Below are positions 1-11,862 of a stretch of DNA of 64,000 nt, piece after piece. Source of the DNA: Macrotrachela quadricornifera (taxonomy: Eukaryota; Rotifera; Eurotatoria; Philodinida; Philodinidae); NCBI GenBank assembly GCA_022393335.1, contig JAJEKB010021303.1:197768-261767 (forward strand), read 5' to 3'. Under the pieces are notes generated by a model that saw nothing but the letters and a program-made list of their open reading frames with translations, did not search any database and was not told the origin of the DNA. The translations under genes were made by a program, and so were the position numbers. Position 1 is the first letter of the stretch. Each line of letters starts with the position of its first letter.

Positions 1-2046
1 CTTCGACACTAATAGACATCGAATGAGGCTGAATAAGTCACTAATAACTATTTGTCTTAAATCACCCGTCTGATAACACATTGATTACGGTGTTGATATG
101 TATAAACATGCGTCTGGGACTAGTATGTTGTTGGTCAGTGTTTATGAAAAACTTAAGTAATTAAACGGAAGAACTGTGAGTATGGCCGGGTTTCTGTCCA
201 GAGCTATAATTAGTAATAATTGTATAGAAAATATCGAGCTTTAGATGTTGTCTTCGGACAACGCCTCATAACGCAAGGTAGCCAATAGGCAAATCATTCT
301 TTCTTTCTGTCTTTCTATCCTTAACCCTAATATCTTTTCTTAACACAATATATACATATTTATGCTAAACTTCTTATATCTACTATTGACATTTAAAGAT
401 AGATAAAAGAAATTAAGAATAGATTTATAGAGTTAACTTGAGATAAATGAGGTTGAGATTTTAGTTGCAAGAGCATATCATGATGTAAAACATAACAGAA
501 TAATGTTTTGAAGTTGTTATTCTTCATTTATAAGATAAAGTGCGAAGTTGGATATCATTGAAACTTCTAGGAAAAGGCGTCAAATTTTAATAAATTGCTG
601 TATACACACAAAAAACTAAAGCTCCATAAAAAGTGATCGGTCATACTGTACATCTTCATAGAGCCAATCTAACAAAAACATATATTTTCATAGTGAGCAT
701 TGAGAGACAATTGGAGTGCGTGATCGTATCAGCTTAAATGAAAATCAATAGAATATTGTTTCCAGTTTTTTTTGTAAAAGGATACTTCGATAGGAAGATA
801 CCAAACATTATGATAAAGGTTCTACCAAATGAAAAAGGAAATTGTTCTGAAAAAACGAGGCTTCGAACTGTCTTCCTCTTTACGTAATTCTATTCTAACG
901 AAGACTGACTGTTTTTTTTAAAGCGAAGCAAATCTTTGATCCAAATGTCTAGATAAAGATGAATAAAATTAATTACATAAGGACTAGACATTCGCTTATT
1001 AACTAATTCTTCCTTTAGATGAGGAAAAGTTTCTAAGATGGATCGTACTCTTTTAAAATAATAATCACTTCATGTACCACAATAAAACTAATAAGCATAG
1101 TCTTTGTGGAACAAAGACTTGATAAAATGTTTAATAAATAATTAGTACCTTTTTCCACAAGATATATCTGTAACGTCATTTGGATTAGAGGAAACTTTTC
1201 TGTATTTTTTCTGGAAGTTTGTTAAGAAAATGTGTAAAATCAGACAACAGCGAGAATATGTCTAAAAGACAGGGGTAGAATGAATGCTTTTCGAACAAGT
1301 TATATATGACGTTAAACAGAGATCGCTACTATTACCTATGTCGGACTCTGTTTCCATCGCAGCAGTATTTCAAAACCTTTTTAATACAAAATCTGTAGGA
1401 GGTTTGAATGGAACTCTTCTCAGTTAATGACCCGATAAAATTTTTATACGAAACCTTCTTAAGATTCAACTTTTATACGAAACCTTCTTAAGATTCAACT
1501 TTTATACGAAACTCTTCCAAGCTCCAACATTGATAAAGAGTTGTATACTAAATTTTCTTGATCTCCAATGCCTAAATATGGTTTTATACCAAATCTTTTC
1601 TAATTTCAGGACCTTACAAAGGTTTCATAAAACAACTACACATATTACTAAAGCTTTTTTGAATTTCGTATAATTATACTATCATGGCATTCAAATTGAA
1701 ATTCAGATTCACAATAGTCACCATAAAATGAACAATGGGACCAGATTCGATATCTATAAAAAGCTAAGATTACCAGTAATAAAACTTCTGTAATTTAATT
1801 CATTTTATGAAAAGCGTCAAATATTCCACTCGAATAACGATGACTGTTAAATTTCGAAATAAATTTTTTAAAATGATGTTGATCAATTATGAAAAAAAGG
1901 ATAAAGCGATTGATAATTAGCTCTACTATGTTGAAATAATGAACCAAATAAGAAACATTCCTTTCATCTATTTTTACGGGTACCTATATCTATATAGGAA
2001 AAAGCAGTGATCATTATCTTAATTGATCCACTTACTCTGGTGAAAA
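1..2046. other. gene-free AT-rich left flank
   Basis: I see no open frame of convincing length or composition, no RNA gene and no intact transposon. The only structure is the 29-bp tandem repeat near 1442-1528 and its decayed continuation, listed separately. The last part, immediately before the transposase relic at 2047, probably holds decayed transposase sequence, but I could not read it in any frame. Confidence 0.6.
1442..1528. repeat. 29-bp tandem repeat, 2 perfect plus 1 diverged unit
   Basis: Two exact consecutive 29-bp units (1442-1470 and 1471-1499) begin TTTTATACGAAACC and end AGATTCAAC. A third, diverged unit follows at 1500-1528 (TTTTATACGAAACTC...CTCCAAC). Weaker echoes continue to about 1620 (for example TTTTATACCAAATC near 1579). 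No coding frame is maintained. It looks like a small decaying minisatellite. Confidence 0.8.
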
Positions 2047-2945
2047 ATGTCACTCGTCCTTCCTGATGGGTACGTGGTCGACACAATTGGCCCATTTCAA
2101 AGAACAGCCAATGATGCAACTATTGTACAACAAATTATTGAAACACGAAATGAATTAATAGAATGGTGTGATTATGTGGACATTATGATATGTGATAGAG
2201 GTTTCAGAGACGTCATTCAAACTTTATGTGATCTAGGTTATGAAGTTAAAAGTCCAATTTATCTTGACAAATCTCAGAATCAACACAGTACAATTGAAGC
2301 AAATGAGTCGCGCCTCGTCACAAAAGTGCGGTGGACCGTTGAATCATATCATGCTAGAATGAAGAAATCGCGTATTCTATCCGATCGGGTTGAGAATCCT
2401 TTTTTACCAAAACTTGGTGATATGGTAAGAATTATTTCCACTGCTCTTAATGCATTCAGAGGTCCTATTATGGTCGATACTGAAAATGATGAAAGAACGA
2501 TTATCCAAAAATAACACATTACAAGATGATATAGATCGTGGTCTAATTAGTACTCGAACACATTGAAAAAACCTCGATGATGAAGATATCGAATTTTTAG
2601 AAATGGATTTGGATATTCTACGATCATTATTCTTTGGTATTTACAAAATAAAACAAAGTAAAACTTATACCGAAGAACATTTAGATGAAAATGGAGATTT
2701 CGTAATACCAGTAGCTTCAGAAAATAATGCAGTTTTACGCTGCCACATCCAAAGTCGACATTCGAATGCAACACATTATCATGCCTGGTATTGCCAATGC
2801 CGATCAGGTGCTCGAACATTAAGATGTTGTGGACATATCGCAAGTGTTGTCTGATACATATTATATGCGCAATTGCATGACTTTCAACTATTATTCGATC
2901 GAAAACGAATTGTCGCGGTCATTGAATATATTTGAAAACATTGAG
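2047..2945 (+). pseudogene. broken DDE transposase (DDE_Tnp_4/Harbinger-IS5 type) with SWIM zinc finger
   Basis: The open frame 2047-2514 (155 codons) carries the C-terminal half of a DDE_Tnp_4-type transposase. PDGYVVD and GPF...NDA precede CDRGFRD (second catalytic Asp, residue 50), and RWTVE holds the catalytic Glu (residue 99). The first catalytic Asp and everything upstream are missing. After a stop at 2514 the reading continues in another frame from about 2603 and ends in a SWIM-type CxC...CxH finger (YCQC...CCGH). A TGA at 2851-2853 then sits where relatives of this family have Trp, and the frame remains readable behind it to about 2945. So there is one truncation, one frame change and at least one premature stop: a dead element. 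The family association DDE_Tnp_4 plus C-terminal SWIM is recalled knowledge. Terminal inverted repeats were not found. Confidence 0.8.
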
Positions 2946-3014
2946 ATGAGAAATAAAAGAAGAAAAAGCAGAAGAATCAGTAATATCCTGATGAACAATG
3001 AAGTTCTCTTATAG

Positions 3015-5812
3015 CAATTCTAGAGTACTCATACTGAAACTTAATCTATAGGATAATTTCTATTTTACAGTCGTCATAATAGAGTGGCTGAACTCCATAA
3101 TTTATATAAATCTAGAAATATTTTACTCCTATTGTGCAGTTTAAATTCAGAGTATTCATCAGCGCTAATCTAAGATATTCGGCAACTAGAATCAACAATT
3201 GTGGTTTATATCACAAAACTATCTTGAATACATTTCAATGATCTCCTTTCAATACTCTCATTAGCAATCACTTAATGTACCAAAAAACCTATTTAAAAAA
3301 TGACTGACTCTTCTACTTTACTAGTATACAGAGAGTAAAACGTAATTTGACATAAGTTAGACAAATATTCTTCTATCAAAACTATATTTCAATACCTGAT
3401 ATAATAACTATATAAATCATGATGATTACTTCCATTGGAAAAGTTTCAGTCTTGTCATTTGAATTACAAGGTAGAACGGTACATTGCACTGAAACCATTT
3501 TTTTCAAAAACCAGTAAAATTCGCATATCTGTCATAAATTGATGTAACTGATTTTCATCTTCTCTCTCCGCATTAAATATAGACCACTTATAACCACTTT
3601 GTAGAGCAAAATTTGCTGCATCTTTTAATATATAACACTTACCCCTAGACAGAATACCTCCTCAGAAATCAATTTGGTAAAAAGAAATTACAGGAAAAAA
3701 TACATAGAACTATGTAAATATTTCCGGGCTTTCTTTTTAAACAAATTAGAACGCTGTCTGGAGAGGTGCCAGGTTTACGATCTTATCCGGCGGTGTCCTT
3801 TACTATATTTATTCAGCATCAGTTATTTCAGCGAATATTGAAATATAATTAACTTATGCTAAATTTGATACTTGAATATTATTAAAGACGACAATTTTAT
3901 TATTTAGAAGTGAATTGAAATAGATAGTTTTTTTAAACAACAATTTCATAGAGTTTACGAGATTAAAGATAAAAAATATTGTCTCATATTCTAAATTACA
4001 TCGTACATTGTAGTTCAGCAAGATTGGTTAGAACAGAACAAGAAAGATCACGCTGTGTATTTTCTATTTTACCTAATCATGACAATGGGATCACGTAAGT
4101 TATAGAGGAAAATCTTCATTCAATCTTTATTATCGTTTCCAATTCAGTTTCTTCTACCTATTATGATCTTGATGCTATCTAACGAATGACATAGATAAAG
4201 CTGCTATGTTCAATGAAACGTAGATAAATTCATTTAATTTCATGTTTTTTGTGATGAAAAAATTTGGTAGGTATTGAAGAGATAATATAAACATAAAAGA
4301 CACGTAATCAATAAGACTTTTTTTTGTTGTCGATAAAATTAGATCCCTTCTATACATGTCTATCATGTGTCCTTATCACATTATTGAAATGCTTTAGATA
4401 TCATAGAATTATTAAATATGATGATTATTGTATAATTATTACAAACGCTTGTTCGATATTCAAGTTCTACATCAAATTTTGTAGCAGGCTAGAGTAAGCA
4501 CTAAATAAAAATTTTGTACTAAGATAAACCTTTTTCTTTGATGTGCTTTCGACAAAGATATATTCCAGCTTCCAAACAATATACTGTCCTTATAAAATGG
4601 TTATTATACCATAAACGAAGAAAGAAAAAAAAAAGAGAAAAACGTTCAACTATATCCGAAATTTAAGGCGATACTTGTCTTCAGCTGTTTACTCATATAT
4701 AGAAGAAGGTTCAGTTATTATTTTTAATGTACAAGATCCAGCATAAGAGTTCTTCATGATAAACCACCTATAGGAAAAAAAAATTACATGGGTATGGCGA
4801 ATATTTTATTATGAAATAGAAAGTATTTTATACAAAAAAGAACATTATAATCACTTCGTTGGTGATGTGTATGATTATATTTTCATCAATATATCGTAAA
4901 TTTTATAGACTTCGGCCACACTTTTCAACAATGTTTTAAGAGTTGTTTATATTCGAAATAGAATATTCTAAACTCAGTAGCGTCAACAAAAATAGTTACT
5001 CTCACTTTGCATGGTAGTTATATCAGGAGAATGGTCGAACTGTCGATCATTTGAAAATATAAGCCTTTATTTTCGTATTATTTGAGTATTCATAGTTAGT
5101 GAAAATAATATCACTATTGCATTATATTTATAATATATTATCTGAGCGTATTTATTGAAAATATTCCACAACTAAAATAAGTAAGTATCTAATATAACAC
5201 TAGGATATATTGAACGGAATCCTTTCTTTATAATCAACAACGCTTCAATATAAATATTGTTGAAGAATAAGAATGATATAGGAAAAGATTTATGCAAAAA
5301 ATCTTGTCTATTTTTTTGCATTGTAAATTCGATTATACATTGAACAATAAGAAGACGATAAAATATATTATTTTATGTATTAATGTGTTAAATAACTTTT
5401 AAGAATTCTAAGTAAAAATATTAAATGAGATTTATATTATCACTTTCGAAGATTTTCTCCAAAACTCGATTTAGTGGTATTTATTGTATACAATTAACTA
5501 AAAAAAAAACGAATTTTAGCAACTAACGCCATCTTCCAATTTTATCTTCCTTTTAAAGGATTTATGCAACATGGCAAGATGGTGTTTTTGTACATGTATC
5601 ATATGTGAAAATATATGTATCTTATCTTCACTATTTAAATGTGTATTGTGACAGCGTGTTAACTTAATACAAAGTTAATATAATTCACTTTTCTAGTCTA
5701 TTTGATCCCTAATTTATTTTTCTCAAAAACTCTTTTATCATCTTTCATATTTATCTCAATAATAATTACTAAATATTTTTTCTTTTGTTTTTTTTGTTTT
5801 TAAGATATAAAA
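3015..5812. other. gene-free interval
   Basis: This AT-rich interval has scattered short frames with no recognisable domain. I see no RNA gene or repeat array. The last 60 bases are the pyrimidine-rich leader of the acyl carrier protein gene. Confidence 0.55.
5777..5804 (+). promoter_or_regulatory. splice-acceptor-like polypyrimidine-AG just before the NDUFAB1 start codon
   Basis: A long T-run interrupted by C/G ends in TTTTTAAG, and the start codon follows 8 nt later. The same arrangement precedes AVL9, TTLL10, ALDH7A1 and both calcium-sensor genes in this window. It fits a 3' splice site used by a spliced leader (trans-splicing is known in rotifers) or by a 5'-UTR intron. Sequence alone cannot separate these. 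Confidence 0.5.
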
Positions 5813-6298
5813 ATGCTTTCATCAACAATTCGTCTATTAATGCGTAGTGGAACATTAATTCGTCCATTAATAACAACTCGTTCATTAATAATTAAATCAA
5901 ATCTTATTAATTTAAATGAAAAACATAATAAAATATTAATAAATAAAATTCCATCACGTTGGTCACATGTTCATTATACCTATCCAATGATTGAAAGTCG
6001 TGTTATGCTTTTATTACGTTTATTTGATAAAATTGATCCAAATTCATTAAAATTAGATTCAAAATTTGTTCAAGATCTTGGCCTGGATTCATTAGATATT
6101 GTTGAAATAACAGCTGCATTAGAAGATGAATTTTGGACAGAAATTGCTGATGTTGATTCAGATCATTTTGAAACACCGAGACATATAATACAATATTTAT
6201 GTGACAAATATGATGTTTATGAACATGTTGAACCAGTATCAGCTGGAAAAGAATATTTAGAAGAAGCTAAAGCAGCTGCTGAAAGAGCACATCATTAG
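5813..6298 (+). CDS. NDUFAB1: mitochondrial acyl carrier protein (complex I subunit NDUFAB1)
   Basis: Single-exon gene of 161 aa. Residues 1 to about 55 are Arg/Ser/Ile-rich with almost no acid before residue 36, typical of a mitochondrial presequence. Residues 60-137 are the acyl-carrier domain with the phosphopantetheine site DLGLDSLD; Ser93 is the attachment residue. In other animals this protein carries acyl chains for mitochondrial type II fatty-acid and lipoate synthesis, is a subunit of complex I, and helps LYR-protein/Fe-S assembly. The domain normally ends near DVYE. Here an extra tail of about 24 residues, ending in an Ala/Glu-rich stretch and HH, follows. The ATG lies 8 nt after a polypyrimidine-TAAG (5777-5804), so the mRNA 5' end is probably made by cis- or trans-splicing. 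The family call is secure. Confidence 0.95.
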   Translation: MLSSTIRLLMRSGTLIRPLITTRSLIIKSNLINLNEKHNKILINKIPSRWSHVHYTYPMIESRVMLLLRLFDKIDPNSLKLDSKFVQDLGLDSLDIVEITAALEDEFWTEIADVDSDHFETPRHIIQYLCDKYDVYEHVEPVSAGKEYLEEAKAAAERAHH

Positions 6299-7178
6299 AT
6301 AAACATTTTCTCTTTTTTTTTTTTTTTTTCTTTTCTTGTCCTGTAGTTTTGTTAATAAACTCTTCCTCATTTTTTTTTTATTACCAAATACTTCAAGAAA
6401 GAAAATTCATTTTAAATATCTTTACAATTGTATATCTATAAACTGTTTTTTAAAACTCTTAATATACCGTTTAAATTCTTGGCAGACGATTTTATCAATC
6501 CAAATGATTTCGATTTCGTACATATCCTATTGAATTAAAAATAATGTGCACTATACGGATGGTAGAGCGAAAAAGGTGTGACAGAGGTAGAAATAAAAAA
6601 TATCAAATCCAATAAAAAAAAAAAAGATTTTATCTTGTCGAGTACATTTCAATTAATTTCTTTGTTTTTTTTATTTAAGTACAATTTTTAAATGGCAATC
6701 TTGAGAGTTTTATTTGTAAAATAATTTATGATTACGAATATTACAGATTGTATTTTATTGATACATAAATAAAATAATAAATGTCGTCTGAAAGAAATAA
6801 TATTAATCTTTCGAATTCAAAATAATTTCTAGTAATATTTCTACTGAACTTATTAAGTTTGTTTATATAGATATCGAAGATTGTTATATGATATTTTAGT
6901 GATAGAAAAATTCTTTTATGTATCTATATTATAGTAGTTCTTATTTTAATTTGAATGAATGATTGTTTTTTCCTTAGATCAAAAATGTACTCAGACGATA
7001 TAAAATTTATGATATTTATATAAAATAAATCATTCATATTGAAATTGTTAAGTTCTATTTTATTATTATGAAAGCATTTGATGTCTAGAAAATTTTATAT
7101 ATAAAGGGAGACTGAGCATAATGTTGAGTATGGTTTTTCGATAAGAAATTTTTTGTTATTGGTTTAAAATAAGAACAT
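6299..7178. other. intergenic, with NDUFAB1 3' UTR
   Basis: A T-run follows the NDUFAB1 stop, then an AATAAA at about 6354 that could serve polyadenylation. The rest is AT-rich with no frame of coding character. The 90 bases before 7179 should include the promoter or 5' UTR of the thiaminase-like gene, but I see no defined motif. Confidence 0.5.
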
Positions 7179-8519
7179 ATGGCTACGAGCAAATTCTTTG
7201 CAATAATATTGCTTCTATTAATGATCAATTTGAATAGTGTGGAAATGAAAATCTATTCAAAAATGTCACCAATTGATGAAGATTTCACTTTTAATAAAAT
7301 GCCTGATGAAAAATCGTTACATTTTGATACAATTTTGACTGTAGCTCCATTTCCATATATGCCTGATCCATGGAATGGTAATAATGGACATTTACTTCAA
7401 TTTATTCAAAATGAATTTCATAAAGCTTATCCAAGAACTTATCTTATTTTACGTCCAATGAATACTAGTGAAGATTTTTATGATTTACCATTTTTAACAA
7501 GTATGTTGGCTCCAAATGAAACGGGATATGATGTAGTAGAAATTGATTCAATAGTTTTGGGTGATCTTGTTGATCTTGGTCTTGTTAGTCCTCAAGTAAA
7601 TTATACATCATCAGGTTTATCAACTGTTGATTGGCATCCGGTTGCTTATAAAGCTGTACAAGTTAATCAGGCAACTTATGCTTTTCCTCATCTTATGTGT
7701 GCATTCTATCTTTTTACTCATGGTGATATAACTGATAGACGTCTTATTTATTCGTTAGCAGAACTTGACGCATATGTAAATAAGACAGATAATGTAAATG
7801 GTATGCCGAGTTCAACTGTGACACATCGTCTCGTAGGAAACTTAGATTCTAGTTGGGATATGAGTGCAATATGGATGGATACACATAGAGATCAACCTTC
7901 TTATATTAATCATCCAGAAGCAGAAGCTCTTCATGGATATGAATATCTTTCATTTAAATCGATGCGTACATTTGCTCGACTCTGTAATCTTCCAAAAGGA
8001 AATAATCCATGTTTAGATGGAACTTTTAAGGATGATTATGATGAAGCAGCTAAATTATTTGCTAATTATAAAGCTCGAGCTATGTTTGGATATTCTGAAA
8101 GACTTTTTCAAGTTTTTAAAAATGGACCTGTATCAAATTCTTATGATGTTAAAATACAAGCATTACCATTAGGTGAATACTCCCATCAGCCAACTTTCTT
8201 TACAGATGCCTATGTATTTCGACGAAATCTATCACCAAATAAGTTAGCTGCTGCACAGGCTTTTGTTAAATTTATGGCTACACCTAAAATGCAGGCAGCT
8301 GTAGTAGCCAATGAAGCATTTTCAACTACTGTTCCATATCGGTATCTTCTACCTATGTCAAAAAGTGCCTATAATGAGCCAGTATTACGACAGAATCGCT
8401 TCTATGTATCCTATTTTCATGATCCAAATTATAGTGGCAGTCCTTTTCCTAATACAGGTGTATTAAAAACTCGTCATGAATTGGTAAATGCTATTAGAAA
8501 TTACATTGAAAAACCATGA
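7179..8519 (+). CDS. secreted thiaminase I-like protein (thiamine pyridinylase family)
   Basis: Single exon, 446 aa. A hydrophobic N terminus (about residues 5-20) predicts a signal peptide. The rest has a periplasmic-binding-protein type II fold pattern resembling bacterial thiaminase I. TVAPFPYMPDP (residues 54-64) matches the start of the mature enzyme. EIDSIVLGDLVDLG (121-134) matches its DSIF..VDAG segment. FPHLMCAF (169-176) places Cys174 at the catalytic nucleophile. FGYSE (303-307) places Glu307 at the general base. The 133-residue Cys-Glu spacing is close to that of the bacterial enzyme. The reaction would replace the thiazole of thiamine with another base. Compared with bacterial enzymes there is an extra stretch of about 30 residues before the core and extra loops. 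Neighbours are unrelated housekeeping genes. Lack of introns and a bacterial-type family suggest horizontal acquisition. Alternative: a related substrate-binding protein without activity. Confidence 0.8.
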   Translation: MATSKFFAIILLLLMINLNSVEMKIYSKMSPIDEDFTFNKMPDEKSLHFDTILTVAPFPYMPDPWNGNNGHLLQFIQNEFHKAYPRTYLILRPMNTSEDFYDLPFLTSMLAPNETGYDVVEIDSIVLGDLVDLGLVSPQVNYTSSGLSTVDWHPVAYKAVQVNQATYAFPHLMCAFYLFTHGDITDRRLIYSLAELDAYVNKTDNVNGMPSSTVTHRLVGNLDSSWDMSAIWMDTHRDQPSYINHPEAEALHGYEYLSFKSMRTFARLCNLPKGNNPCLDGTFKDDYDEAAKLFANYKARAMFGYSERLFQVFKNGPVSNSYDVKIQALPLGEYSHQPTFFTDAYVFRRNLSPNKLAAAQAFVKFMATPKMQAAVVANEAFSTTVPYRYLLPMSKSAYNEPVLRQNRFYVSYFHDPNYSGSPFPNTGVLKTRHELVNAIRNYIEKP

Positions 8520-8522
8520 TTT

Positions 8523-9572
8523 TTTTTTTTGCTTTCATTCATTTGTACTTTTTTAAAATATTTTCAAAATACAAATGATTCAACTCTGACTTCTACACTA
8601 TATTTCATATATCAAAAGGCTAATATTTGTTTGAGCAATTTTATATTATGAAACAGATAAAAGTTAATGCATTAAATTGCAGTAAGAAATTTATATTTTA
8701 ATAACAAAAAATCAAGGGGGAACAGGATCATATTCTTGATTCATTTATGAACAGTCGCAACGCGATTGATGTAACGAAGGTAGAAGAATTGATAGAAAAT
8801 AAAGATCTTGTTGAACTACGAGTAACTGAAGCTCGCTGTAATGCACACTTAGCTTGGCCTTTAGTACCATTTTCCGTTGTTAAGTCAACGGACAATCTAA
8901 TCAATGTCAATTATATCCTCGTTGTTTGCGTATTTCAATCGATCGATCTGGACATCCTGGAAAATCAAAACGATTTATTGATACTGTTAATCAAATTGTG
9001 GATAGTAATGAAATAATGGATGCTATCAGTAAACCAAAACAATTCCAAACTTATTCACTACAATAGCCATCAAGAGAAGAGAATATTACCATTGCGCTAA
9101 CAGTGCCAAAGACGATAACTACACTCATATCTCTATTGAAAATGAAAAAATAACTCTGCATTGACTATCTTCAAGTAATTTTTCACGTGTACAATAATGG
9201 ATTCGATTAGAAGACCAGCATTGAAGGCAATCTTTTCATTCTTGACAATACTCTCATCAATATACAAGATATTTAAAAATTCATCTACCAAAAATAAATT
9301 TGAATATCTTCCTCATGACTCGAGAAAACGAGCTGATTCTTTAATCAATGATAGAGAGATGTCGGTAATATACAGATATGTAATAAATATAAGATGATAA
9401 ATTATAATAAAAATAAATAATAAATAGTAAATAAATCTAATTGAAATTTCTTTAAAAAATTCTTCTAATAAAAAAAGATTAGTTGTATAAATAACCAATA
9501 AAATATAATTTAAAAGAAATCAAAGCAGCTGTTTTGTTGTTCTTGGTCGAAATTTTGTAAAGTGTATTGAGT
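8523..9572. other. intergenic with one decayed coding relic (about 8711-9060)
   Basis: From 8711 an open frame runs through 8747 (an ATG) to about 8905 with ordinary amino-acid composition (Glu/Lys/Val-rich, including ELIENKDLVELRVTEARC). The apparent continuation (RISIDRSGHPGKSKRF) is in a different frame, and the TAG at 9064-9066 ends it. That pattern fits a frameshifted pseudogene. I do not recognise the family. The remainder shows nothing. The last 30 bases contain a TTTTGTAAAG acceptor-like site before the ALDH7A1 ATG. Confidence 0.35.
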
Positions 9573-11689
9573 ATGGTTATTCCTCTTTTAGTTCGTCGTT
9601 TTCTTCATCATAAACATTTAAATATAAATTTATTTTATCGACAAATGACTTCAAATTCTCAAACAAATTCTTCAAAATATTTAATTTCTAATTCAGTTTA
9701 TAAACCATTTCTTACTGAATTAGGTTTAGAAGAAGAAAATTTAGGTGTTTTTGATGGAAAATGGTTTGCTAATGGCGAAGTTTGTTTAATAGAATATTTC
9801 ATTTCAATTAATAAATATATATATATGTATATTTAATAGGTGATTGATTCAATAAGTCCATCAACAAATGAACCAATAGCACGTGTTCGTCAAGGTACAG
9901 TTGAAGATTATAATCGAGCTATTGAATCATCTACAAAAGCTTTTCAAATATGGGCAAATATTCCAGCACCAAAACGAGGTGATATTGTTCGACAAATTGG
10001 TGATGAATTAAGAAAAAATCTTCAACCACTTGGAAAATTAGTTTGTTTTCTTTTTACATATATATTTATTTTCTATAAAATTTTAATATAATAATAGATT
10101 TCAATGGAAATGGGAAAAATTCTTCCTGAAGGTGTTGGTGAAGTTCAAGAATTTATTGATATTTGTGATTATGCTGTTGGTCTTTCAAGAATGTATGAAG
10201 GAAAAGTTTTACCTTCAGAACGTAATATTTAAATAAATAAAAATAATTTTATTTAAAAGATATTTTCTATAGGTCCTGGTCATATATTAATGGAACAATG
10301 GAATCCATTAGGAATAATTGGAATAATAACAGCATTTAATTTTCCTTGTGCTGTTTTTGGATGGAATCAAGCTATTGCACTTGCTTGTGGAAATGTTACA
10401 TTATGGTAAATAATAATAAAAAAATTTTTTTTTTTTTATAAAAATTTTAATTTATTTAGGAAAGGTGCACCAACAACACCATTAACAAGTATTGCAACAA
10501 CAAAAATTGTTGAACGTGTATTAACACGTAATTCATTACCAGGTGGTTTATCATCATTAGTATGTGGTGGTACAGATATTGGAAAAGCATTATGTGAAGA
10601 TAAAAGAATTCCACTTGTTTCATTTACTGGTTCATGTCAAGTTGGAAAACAAGTTGCACAAACAGTTCAATCACGTTTTGGTAAAACAATACTTGAATTA
10701 GGTGGAAATAATTGTATTATTATTATGGATGATGCTGATCTTACACTTGCTATACCTGCTGTATTTTTTGCTGCTGTTGGTACAGCTGGACAAAGATGTA
10801 CAACAGCAAGACGTCTTGTAAAATTTTTCGTTTATTTTTTTATATTAGAAAAATAATTTTTTTTTTATTATGAATTAGATTGTTCAAGAAGGAGTTTATG
10901 ATGAAGTTTTAACACGTCTTCGTCATGCTTATGAACAAATTGAATCTCGAGTTGGTGAACCATTTGAAGAAAATGTTCTTTATGGACCATTACATACAAA
11001 ACAATCAGTTGAATTATATGAAAAAGCTTTAGAACAAGTTAAAAAAGAAGGTGGAAAAATTTTTTATGGTGGAAAACGTTATACAGAACGAAAAGGAAAT
11101 TATGTTCAACCAACTATTGTTACTGAACTTAAACATAATTCTTCTATTGTTCATCAAGAAACATTTGCACCAATACTTTATGTTCTTAAATGCAAAGTTT
11201 GAATTTTAATAAAAACAGGAAAAAAAAACAAATAATAATTTTTTTATTTTTTCTTTAAAGACATTCGAAGAAGCTGTTAAATGGAATAATGAAGTTGATC
11301 AAGGTTTATCAAGTTCAATCTTTACTACTAATCCAGAATATTTATTTAAATGGATTGGTCCAAATGGATCGGATTGTGGCATTGTAAATTAATAATATTT
11401 ATTTTCTTTATTTTTTTTTTTAATTTTTATTTCTTTATATAGGTGAATGTAAACATTCCAACAAGTGGCGCTGAAATTGGCGGTGCTTTTGGTGGAGAAA
11501 AACATACTGGTGGTGGAAGAGAATCTGGATCTGATTCATGGAAACAGTATATGAGACGATCAACATGGTTTGTTACATATTATTTAATAATAAAACAAAA
11601 AAAATTCTTTATTGTTTTTTTTTTTATTTAATAGTACAATTAATTATTCAAAACAACTTCCACTTGCTCAAGGCATTAAATTTGCTTGA
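9573..11689 (+). CDS. ALDH7A1: alpha-aminoadipic semialdehyde dehydrogenase (antiquitin, ALDH7A1)
   Basis: Nine exons: 9573-9779, 9840-10040, 10098-10221, 10273-10405, 10460-10817, 10879-11196, 11261-11383, 11443-11567, 11635-11689. Phases agree at every GT-AG junction, giving 547 aa. The sequence follows animal antiquitin end to end: [41 protein letters not shown], the catalytic segment GQRCTTARR (Cys335), [31 protein letters not shown], and the terminal [16 protein letters not shown]-dependent oxidation of alpha-aminoadipic semialdehyde belongs to lysine catabolism; the family also handles betaine aldehyde and lipid aldehydes. The first 30 residues are rich in Arg/His/Leu and could be a mitochondrial presequence, with a second Met at about residue 25 offering a cytosolic form. 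Start chosen at the first ATG (9573) after an acceptor-like TAAAG. Orthology is clear. Confidence 0.96.
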
Positions 11690-11862
11690 AAATGAGCTAA
11701 TTATTTAATAGACTATTTCGTGTGTTTTGTTTTTAAGAGATATGAATAAAAGTTTTATTCATTCTAGACTTTTATTTTGATTTGATCTGACAAAAAAAAA
11801 AAAGAAAAAGAAAATTTTAGATGTTTAAATTGTTATGATTAAAAAACAAAAAATTTTTTTTA

